Source: UM-FILTER-36-13 sp964394835
GTDB lineage: Bacteria; Patescibacteriota; Patescibacteriia; UBA1558; GWA2-36-10
Assembly (NCBI GenBank): GCA_964394835.1
Contig: CAYMZA010000020.1
Location: forward strand, 1 to 9,588
Reading direction: 5' to 3'
DNA length: 9,588 nucleotides
The notes below the pieces were generated by a model that was not told the DNA's origin, searched no databases, and saw only the letters and a program-made list of their open reading frames with translations. Shown piece by piece: positions 1 to 4,581 of this stretch. Position 1 is the stretch's first letter. Every line of letters begins with the position of its first letter. The position numbers were made by a program, and so were the translations under genes.

Positions 1-1133
1 CTTTGCCATATTAAAGTGTATATTTTTAATTGTTTAGCATCTAAATATGGAGATACATTATCAGGAGTATTTTCTACACTAGTAGGTCTTATAGCTTCAT
101 GAGCTTCTTGTGATAGCTTAGATTTTTTCTTAAATACCCTACCACCTTTATGTATATATTCTGATCCTAATTCTTTTTCTACATATTGTTCTGTATTATT
201 GATAAAGTCAGAGGAAAGATTAAAAGAATCTGTTCTCATGTATGTTATTAAACCAGTTGTTTCTTTTTCTCCTAATTTAATACCTTCGTATAATTGTTGT
301 GCTAACATCATTGTTTGTTTAGCAGAATAACCAAATCTTCTATTAGCATCTTGTTGTAGCGTTGATGTTATAAAAGGAGGAAGAGGAGACTTTTTGTTAT
401 CTTTGCCAACTACATTATCTACTATTAATTCACTTTTTTTAATTTCTTCTAAAGCTTTATTACTTTCTTCTTTATCTAAGTCAAACTTTTTTATTTTTTT
501 ACCTTCTTTAGAATGAAGTAATATTTTAAATTCTTTTTCTTTTTTAGCTAAACCTTCTACTGTCCAATATTCTTCTGGTTTAAATGCTTTTATTTCTTCT
601 TCTCTATCTACAATTAAACGTACGGCTACAGATTGTACACGACCAGCAGATAATCCTTTGGCTACTTTTTTCCATAATAATGGAGATAGTTTATATCCAA
701 CTAAACGATCTAATACTCTACGAGCTTGTTGAGCATCTACTAGATTATTATCTAGTTTTCTGGGATTTTCTAAAGAGTGTAGTATAGCTTTTTTAGTAAT
801 TTCATGAAAAACTATTCTTTTACTTTTTTCTTTAGGTGTTTTTAATAGTTTTTGTAAATGCCAAGTTATAGCTTCTCCTTCTCGGTCTTCATCAGTTGCA
901 TAGTATACAATACTAGCTTTATCAGCTATTTTTTTTAATTTAGTAACAGTTTTTTTAGCTTTAGCAGGTATAGAATATGTAGGTTCAAAATTATTTTCTA
1001 CATCAACACCTAATTTACTTTTAGGTAAATCTCTAATATGACCAAAAGAGGATTCTACTTTATATTCTTTACCTAAAAATCCTTTTATAGTCTTTGCTTT
1101 TGTTGGTGACTCTACGATAACTAAATTGTACAT
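1..1133 (-). CDS. topA: DNA topoisomerase I (type IA), 3' end beyond the window
   Basis: Type IA topoisomerase, which relaxes negative supercoils by cutting one strand through a 5'-phosphotyrosine. The first 377 residues are visible. The TOPRIM domain starts with IVESPTKAKTI (residues 6-16; catalytic Glu8) and carries the metal-binding DxDxE as TDEDREGEAI (Asp81, Asp83, Glu85). Other family blocks are ARRVLDRLVGYKLSPLLW (137-154) and SAGRVQSVAVRLI (162-174). The catalytic tyrosine is Tyr298 in GLITYMRTDS. SQEAHEAIRPT (341-351) follows, and the frame then leaves the window, so any C-terminal zinc or DNA-binding repeats cannot be judged. The ATG at 1133 is the natural start because the family N-terminus begins only a few residues later. 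There is no Shine-Dalgarno sequence. It lies 43 nt downstream of folC on the same strand and is probably co-transcribed with it. A TAAAAT at 1146-1141 could add an internal promoter, but no good -35 precedes it. Confidence 0.97.
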   Translation of the reverse strand, partial: MYNLVIVESPTKAKTIKGFLGKEYKVESSFGHIRDLPKSKLGVDVENNFEPTYSIPAKAKKTVTKLKKIADKASIVYYATDEDREGEAITWHLQKLLKTPKEKSKRIVFHEITKKAILHSLENPRKLDNNLVDAQQARRVLDRLVGYKLSPLLWKKVAKGLSAGRVQSVAVRLIVDREEEIKAFKPEEYWTVEGLAKKEKEFKILLHSKEGKKIKKFDLDKEESNKALEEIKKSELIVDNVVGKDNKKSPLPPFITSTLQQDANRRFGYSAKQTMMLAQQLYEGIKLGEKETTGLITYMRTDSFNLSSDFINNTEQYVEKELGSEYIHKGGRVFKKKSKLSQEAHEAIRPTSVENTPDNVSPYLDAKQLKIYTLIWQ

Positions 1134-1176
1134 AATTATTATTTTAAATAGTTTAATTGCGAATATATATGATATT

Positions 1177-2499
1177 TTACCTTTTGTCCAGTCTTTTCTT
1201 AAAAACAGTTAAATTTTTTAAGATATATTTTTCACTAATCCAGTGTTTACGAAGTTCTCCTGTTAAGTAAAATGATCCAGCTATAATGATGATATCATTT
1301 TTTTTAGCTTTCGTCATGGCTTTGTCTAATGCATGATATGGATCATTGAATATATGAGTAGGTATTTTAGAGATTATTTTAGTATCTTTGTATAGTTTTT
1401 TTAAGCTAGCACTCTTTCTTAAAGATATTAAAAATCTTGTTAAATATATTTCATCAGTGATATTTAATAGTTTTTTTAATACTGGCTTATATTTCTTATC
1501 ATGAGCTAACCCTAATATTAAATGAACTTTCTTTTTATCACTTAAGTATTGTTTTTTTATAAAAGTAATTAAATTACCAAGTTTATCTGGATTATGTGCT
1601 CCATCTAAAATTACCAAAGGATTACTTTGAATAATTTCTTGACGGCAAAGTAATTGAAATTTATTAATTATTTTTTCTTTATTCTTAACTTGTATATTTA
1701 ATACTTTTAAAATATTTAAAGCTAGGTTAAGATTATTTTTTTGTTTAGGTGTAGAAAAGTATTTACTGTTGTATTCTTTATTAAGTTTTTCAATTTCTGT
1801 GTATTTTGCTTTTCTTTTTTTACAAATAGTTTTAAATATTTTTATTAAATTTTTATTCTTCTCTGTTGTTAAGAATATACTTTTTGGTTTTATAATACCA
1901 GCTTTATCCTTGGCTATCTTCTCTTTTGTATCTCCAAGTATTTCTGTGTGGTCTAATCCTATATTGGTTATAGCTGTAACTAAAGGTTTTTTAATAATAT
2001 TAGTAGCATCATGTGTTCCTCCTAATCCTGTTTCTAAAATAATATAATCACACTTTTCTTCTTTGAAATATATCAATCCTAAAGCCAGGAAAGCTTCAAA
2101 GTAAGATATTGGTTCTGTAGGAAATTTTAATACATACTTATCTAAAGCAGGTTTAATTTTCTTCTCTAATATTTTGTGTAATTTTTTAGGACTTATTAAT
2201 TTATTATTAATTCTTAACTTTTCTATACTTGTAGTAGCAAATGGAGAAGTGTATGATCCTACCCTTAAATTATTTTTCATCATTAAATTCTGCAATATAT
2301 TTACAGTTGTTCCCTTTCCACTTGTACCGGCTATATGTATAACCTTTAATTTATCTTGAGGATTATTTACAAGAGAAAGAAAATTACTTAAACGTTTTAG
2401 AAAAATCTTTCTATCTTTTACATCTAATATAAAATTATTATTAGGAATATTAGATAGAGATTCTAGAAATGTAATATCTTTTTGATATTGGTTATTCAT
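1177..2499 (-). CDS. folC: Folylpolyglutamate synthase / dihydrofolate synthase family Mur ligase
   Basis: ATP-dependent ligase of the Mur ligase superfamily; FolC proteins add glutamate to folates (and dihydropteroate in bifunctional members) in the cytoplasm. The 440-aa length is normal. Visible motifs are the P-loop HIAGTSGKGTT (55-65), ETGLGGTHDATN (156-167), TNIGLDHTEILGDT (178-191) with the following KDKAGIIKP (197-205), DGAHNP (299-304) and the C-terminal GSFYLTGELR (408-417). This combination separates FolC from MurC-F. One oddity is that the usual Pro-Gly-Arg before the C-terminal domain reads LCRQEI (284-289). Start: the ATG lies 2 nt after the dprA stop with no Shine-Dalgarno, implying coupling to dprA. 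No other folate gene is in view, so salvage or polyglutamylation of imported folate is as likely as de novo synthesis (inference). Confidence 0.93.
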   Translation of the reverse strand: MNNQYQKDITFLESLSNIPNNNFILDVKDRKIFLKRLSNFLSLVNNPQDKLKVIHIAGTSGKGTTVNILQNLMMKNNLRVGSYTSPFATTSIEKLRINNKLISPKKLHKILEKKIKPALDKYVLKFPTEPISYFEAFLALGLIYFKEEKCDYIILETGLGGTHDATNIIKKPLVTAITNIGLDHTEILGDTKEKIAKDKAGIIKPKSIFLTTEKNKNLIKIFKTICKKRKAKYTEIEKLNKEYNSKYFSTPKQKNNLNLALNILKVLNIQVKNKEKIINKFQLLCRQEIIQSNPLVILDGAHNPDKLGNLITFIKKQYLSDKKKVHLILGLAHDKKYKPVLKKLLNITDEIYLTRFLISLRKSASLKKLYKDTKIISKIPTHIFNDPYHALDKAMTKAKKNDIIIIAGSFYLTGELRKHWISEKYILKNLTVFKKRLDKR

Positions 2500-2501
2500 A
2501 T

Positions 2502-3362
2502 TTATATATTAAAATGTTTTAAAATATCATTAGTATTATTAATCATTTGTGCTCCGTTTTGTATTAAATAATTAGGACCTTGGTTTAGTAGATTATTAAT
2601 ATTACCAGGTAAAGCATATACTTCTCTTCCTTCATCTAATGCTACTTGAGCAGTGATTAATGTACCTGACTTTAATGTTCCTGATACTACAACTGTTATA
2701 TTAGATAGTCCAGCTATAATACGATTACGTTTAGGGAAGTGATATGTTTCTAATTTAGTATTACTAGGATATTCGGATATTAATAGTCCATTATTATTTA
2801 ATATTTCTTCAGCTAATCCTATATGTTTAAAAGGGTATATATTATCTAAAGAAGAAGGTAATATTGCTACAGTCTTTAAATTATTATATAAGGCATATCT
2901 ATGGCTTAAACTATCTACACCAAAAGCTAATCCGCTGATTATTGCAAAAGGATAATCTTTTAAAGTATGTATAATATCTTTTGTTATTGTATTGTGATAT
3001 GTAGTAATTTTACGAGATCCAACAATAGATATATTATATTGATTATTCAAAAGTTCTATATCACCTTTGTAATATATAAAAAGAGGAGGATCATATATAT
3101 TTTTTAATAGTTCAGGGTACCTCTTGTCAATTATACTTATGTAATTATCTTTAATGCTGTTAAACTCAAGTAATATTTTATTTTTATCATTCTTTAAAAT
3201 TAAGTTTTTAATATTAAAGTCTAATGTATTATCGTTTATAGCTTTTATAATATCCTGTGGAGTATTGTATATTGATAATAGTTCAACTATCTTTCTACTA
3301 CTTAAACTTTTTGTTTTACTTAAAAAGTACAAATAAAAATTATTTTGTAAATCGCTTTTCAT
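2502..3362 (-). CDS. dprA: DNA-processing protein DprA (Smf), RecA loader
   Basis: DprA binds incoming single-stranded DNA during natural transformation and loads RecA on it. The 286-aa protein has a short N-terminal region resembling a helix-hairpin-helix/SAM-like segment (about 18-45), then YPELLKNIYDPPLFIYYKG (82-100). The Rossmann-like core shows IVGSRKIT (113-120), IISGLAFGVDSLSHRYAL (141-158), FPKRNRIIAGLS (209-220), KSGTLITAQVALDEGREVYALPGN (231-254) and QGPNYLIQNGA (261-271). It ends right after this core, so the C-terminal winged-helix domain of longer DprA proteins is absent, as in many short homologues. It is the first gene of the minus-strand block. Its ATG is directly preceded by TATAAT (3368-3363). 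That sequence is too close to serve as the -10 for a message carrying the whole gene, so the real promoter is probably further upstream. No Shine-Dalgarno is seen. Confidence 0.96.
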   Translation of the reverse strand: MKSDLQNNFYLYFLSKTKSLSSRKIVELLSIYNTPQDIIKAINDNTLDFNIKNLILKNDKNKILLEFNSIKDNYISIIDKRYPELLKNIYDPPLFIYYKGDIELLNNQYNISIVGSRKITTYHNTITKDIIHTLKDYPFAIISGLAFGVDSLSHRYALYNNLKTVAILPSSLDNIYPFKHIGLAEEILNNNGLLISEYPSNTKLETYHFPKRNRIIAGLSNITVVVSGTLKSGTLITAQVALDEGREVYALPGNINNLLNQGPNYLIQNGAQMINNTNDILKHFNI

Positions 3363-3482
3363 ATTATATTTTAATTACTGATTAATATAATAATATATGA
3401 TATGATTTTTGTCTAATAACACCTTTACATATTTTTTAATTATTGTTAAAATATATTCATTAATTAAATAATGATTTAACTT
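3363..3482. other. Divergent intergenic region
   Basis: This 120-bp, very A+T-rich spacer separates dprA (leftward) from the membrane-protein gene (rightward), so it must hold promoters for both directions. The rightward one is clear (3424-3452). For the leftward direction I see several -10-like A/T hexamers, such as TATTAT at 3395-3390 and TATATT at 3389-3384, but no convincing paired -35. A 6-bp inverted repeat, TCATTA at 3457-3462 and TAATGA at 3469-3474, lies near the predicted rightward transcription start. In DNA this rich in A and T it could be chance. Confidence 0.6.
3424..3452 (+). promoter_or_regulatory. Predicted sigma70-type promoter for the 3483-3980 gene
   Basis: TTTACA (3424-3429) and TAAAAT (3447-3452) are separated by exactly 17 bp, each one mismatch from consensus. 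Transcription would start near 3459 and give a leader of about 24 nt without a Shine-Dalgarno sequence. The same -35 hexamer is used at 4046. Position and orientation fit the downstream gene; activity is inferred. Confidence 0.55.
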
Positions 3483-3980
3483 ATGCCAAGAACAACAAAA
3501 CGTGTAGTAAAGAAACCTACTCCAGTTGTAAATGATGAATTTACGGAGTTTGATAGCTTTATTACTAAAAAACAAAGTGGTGGTAGCAAGGGTTGGCTAG
3601 CTATTACTCTTGTAGTAATTATAGTAGCCTTAGTAGGTGCGTTGCTATTTATGAATAAAAATGAGGGGTTAGAAAAAGAATTGAGCTACAAGTCTGTAGT
3701 TCTAGATACTGGTCAAGTATATTATGCTAAAGTAGTTAAAGAAGATGCTCTTAATTTTTATCTTGATGATGTTTACTATATTCAAACAGAACAAAAAACA
3801 ATACCTTCTGAAGATGAAGAACCTCAGGTTATAACAGTGCCGGTATTAATACATAGAGGAGATGAATTACATAAACCTCAAGGATTATTACAGATTAATA
3901 GAAGTAAAGTAGTATTGATAGAAGAGATAGGAGAAGATTCAGAAATTATACAAGAGATTAATAGACTTCAAAACTTATAA
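3483..3980 (+). CDS. Single-pass membrane protein of unknown function
   Basis: I cannot assign a function. The 165-aa protein has a hydrophilic N-terminal segment with a basic start (MPRTTKRVVKKP), one clear transmembrane helix (about 38-57, WLAITLVVIIVALVGALLF), and an exported domain of about 105 residues. That domain opens with SYKSVVLDTGQVYYAKV (68-84) and closes with HRGDELHKPQGLLQINRSKV (124-143) and a short acidic helix-like end. The pattern 'hydrophobic residue, T/N-G-Q-V-Y-hydrophobic-A/G-K' followed by 'G-DELH-P' and 'INR' resembles a small family I associate from memory with CPR/Patescibacteria genomes; this is not verified. The positive-inside rule puts the N-terminus in the cytoplasm. 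It is monocistronic by appearance, with its own promoter upstream and a terminator 14 nt after the stop. Start ATG 3483 has no Shine-Dalgarno. Confidence 0.85.
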   Translation: MPRTTKRVVKKPTPVVNDEFTEFDSFITKKQSGGSKGWLAITLVVIIVALVGALLFMNKNEGLEKELSYKSVVLDTGQVYYAKVVKEDALNFYLDDVYYIQTEQKTIPSEDEEPQVITVPVLIHRGDELHKPQGLLQINRSKVVLIEEIGEDSEIIQEINRLQNL

Positions 3981-3987
3981 CAAATAA

Positions 3988-4017
3988 TAAACTCCCCTTA
4001 ATCGGGGTTTTTATTTT
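3988..4017 (+). terminator. Rho-independent terminator after the membrane-protein gene
   Basis: CCCC (3994-3997) pairs with GGGG (4004-4007) around the 6-nt loop TTAATC. AAA at 3989-3991 can extend the stem to TTT at 4008-4010 across a 2-nt bulge. The T-rich run TTTTTATTTT follows at 4008-4017. The GC core is short but is a rare G/C cluster in an otherwise A/T-rich spacer, starting 14 nt after the TAA of the upstream gene. Confidence 0.75.
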
Positions 4018-4027
4018 ACTCTTACTA

Positions 4028-4049
4028 TAAAGTAATAATAATTACTTTA
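4028..4049. promoter_or_regulatory. Candidate operator dyad overlapping the MerR-like gene's -35
   Basis: A perfect 9-bp inverted repeat, TAAAGTAAT (4028-4036) and ATTACTTTA (4041-4049), flanks AATA. Its right half overlaps the -35 hexamer TTTACA (4046-4051). Just downstream, three 7-bp units beginning ACTTT (4044, 4051, 4058) run through the promoter spacer. A regulator bound here would block or remodel RNA polymerase; autoregulation by the adjacent MerR-like protein is a natural guess but is inference. Confidence 0.4.
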
Positions 4050-4074
4050 CACTTTCTACTTTATGGTATATAAT
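4046..4074 (+). promoter_or_regulatory. Near-consensus promoter giving a leaderless MerR-like mRNA
   Basis: TTTACA (4046-4051), a 17-bp spacer, then a perfect TATAAT (4069-4074). With a usual 6-nt discriminator (4075-4080) the first transcribed base is the A of ATG 4081. In-frame ATGs at 4063 and 4075 lie before that point (4063 upstream of and 4075 directly after the -10), so this promoter decides the start codon in favour of 4081. Confidence 0.7.
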
Positions 4075-4080
4075 ATGTAT

Positions 4081-4347
4081 ATGCCGAGAAAGAGGGGTAT
4101 TAATGTTAAGACAAGAAATTCTAAAGGTAAAAAGTTGGTAAAGATAGGAGAATTAGCCAGCTTGTTTTCTGTTTTGCCTTCTACTATTAATTTTTATACA
4201 AGAGAGGGTATTCTTTTAGAAGATGGTCGTAGCCAAGGTGGGTATAGATTATATGATCCTGAAAAAGCTTTAAAATTATTAAAAAAGATAGATTATTTAC
4301 AAAATAGTAAAAGATTAACATTAGAAGAGATAAAAAAAGTAATATAA
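4081..4347 (+). CDS. Minimal MerR-family DNA-binding protein
   Basis: An 88-aa protein that is essentially one MerR-type winged helix-turn-helix after a basic 18-residue tail (MPRKRGINVKTRNSKGKK). The family signature is clear: KIGELASLFSVLPSTINFYTREGIL (21-45), then the wing GRSQGGYRLYDPEKALKLLKKI (49-70), then the second helix pair ending RLTLEEIKKVI (78-88). The usual dimerisation coiled coil and effector-binding domain are missing, so no inducer can be proposed. The start at 4081 is preferred over in-frame ATGs at 4063 and 4075 because the promoter places the mRNA 5' end there. The gene is followed 3 nt later by a strong hairpin and lies upstream of ileS. It may act on the dyads at 4028-4049 or 4529-4546 (inference). 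A nucleoid-type or other general DNA-binding role is also possible. Confidence 0.85.
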   Translation: MPRKRGINVKTRNSKGKKLVKIGELASLFSVLPSTINFYTREGILLEDGRSQGGYRLYDPEKALKLLKKIDYLQNSKRLTLEEIKKVI

Positions 4348-4349
4348 TA

Positions 4350-4382
4350 CTTCCAGTCTTTGCCATGCTTAAAGACTGGAAG
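4350..4382 (+). terminator. Perfect 12-bp hairpin after the MerR-like gene, probable terminator
   Basis: CTTCCAGTCTTT (4350-4361) pairs perfectly with AAAGACTGGAAG (4371-4382) around a 9-nt loop, starting 3 nt after the TAA of the MerR-like gene. The stem is much more G/C-rich than its surroundings. Downstream there is only GTTTATAT rather than a true U-run, so it may be a weak intrinsic terminator, a 3'-end stabilising structure, or an attenuator-like element before the small ORF and ileS. Confidence 0.6.
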
Positions 4383-4403
4383 GTTTATATATAAATAAAA
4401 AAT

Positions 4404-4520
4404 ATGAAGAAAAAAGCAAAAATATTCGTATCGCCAAGTAAGTTTTGTAAAGCTTCTAGGTGTAAAAAGAAGAAAAAGAAAAAAACATTATGGCAATCAC
4501 TTTATTCCATATTTTTCTAA
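4404..4520 (+). CDS. Possible small lysine-rich peptide (38 aa)
   Basis: An ATG-to-TAA frame of 38 codons fills most of the gap between the hairpin and the ileS promoter. The peptide has 14 Lys/Arg residues, two cysteines (15 and 20, in FCKASRC), a run of seven lysines (21-27) and an aromatic hydrophobic end, TLWQSLYSIFF (28-38). This is a basic-plus-hydrophobic layout that could contact membrane or nucleic acid. I recognise no family. In favour: the ATG shares the T at -1 and A/T-rich start context of the neighbouring genes, and TATAAA at 4390-4395 could act as a -10 for a nearly leaderless message. Against: A-rich DNA makes Lys runs by chance, and no good -35 is present. Confidence 0.35.
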   Translation: MKKKAKIFVSPSKFCKASRCKKKKKKKTLWQSLYSIFF

Positions 4521-4525
4521 AGATA

Positions 4526-4569
4526 TTGTCAAAATAATTATTTTGATATAAGATACAACCTTATATAAT
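4526..4569 (+). promoter_or_regulatory. Promoter region of ileS, two overlapping candidates
   Basis: Candidate 1 is TTGTCA (4526-4531), 17 bp, TAAGAT (4549-4554), giving a leader of about 20 nt. Candidate 2 has a perfect -10 TATAAT (4564-4569), 12 nt before the ATG, but only a poorly spaced -35 (TTGATA 4543-4548, 15-bp spacer). Its transcript would have a leader of about 6 nt. I cannot choose between them. They should drive ileS-recO and the downstream surface-protein gene. Confidence 0.45.
4529..4546. promoter_or_regulatory. Perfect 18-bp palindrome in the ileS promoter
   Basis: TCAAAATAATTATTTTGA reads the same on both strands with no spacer. It begins inside the TTGTCA -35 and fills most of the spacer of ileS promoter candidate 1, ending just before the -10. 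That is the geometry expected of an operator for a dimeric regulator, and MerR proteins characteristically bind dyads between -35 and -10. It has no G/C core, so a terminator role is unlikely. Confidence 0.4.
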
Positions 4570-4581
4570 TCAATTAATATT

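Noticed and set aside
584..787. Plus-strand frame of 67 codons
   Set aside because: Lies wholly antisense to topA; low-complexity Leu/Ile-rich translation expected from the complement of a Lys/Glu-rich A+T-biased gene.
1769..2359. Two plus-strand hydrophobic frames (1769-2047 and 2174-2359) that look like membrane proteins
   Set aside because: Both are antisense to folC, whose motifs run through the whole stretch; hydrophobicity comes from complementing A-rich codons.
3154..3336. Plus-strand frame of 60 codons
   Set aside because: Antisense to the dprA N-terminus, no start context or motif.
3363..3368. TATAAT directly before the dprA ATG as its promoter -10
   Set aside because: Transcription would begin inside the coding region with no later in-frame ATG before conserved sequence; more likely incidental A/T sequence.
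3457..3474. 6-bp inverted repeat near the 3483 gene transcription start as an operator
   Set aside because: Short arms made almost only of A and T; expected often by chance in such a spacer.
3375..3575. Minus-strand frame of 66 codons across the divergent spacer
   Set aside because: Begins inside the membrane-protein gene and covers its promoter; aromatic-rich low-complexity translation with no motif.
4063..4080. Earlier in-frame ATGs for the MerR-like gene
   Set aside because: The ATG at 4063 lies upstream of the TATAAT -10 and the one at 4075 directly after it, so a transcript from that promoter would start after both.
4358..4374. Similarity of the hairpin centre (CTTTGCCATGCTTAAAG) to positions 1-16 (CTTTGCCATATTAAAG) as a dispersed repeat
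   Set aside because: Positions 1-16 are ordinary topA coding sequence, the match is short and gapped, and no third copy is seen.
3981..4580. tRNA, T-box or riboswitch before ileS
   Set aside because: No cloverleaf, no T-box bulge sequence and no known aptamer core could be found; the likely ileS leader is only about 6-20 nt.
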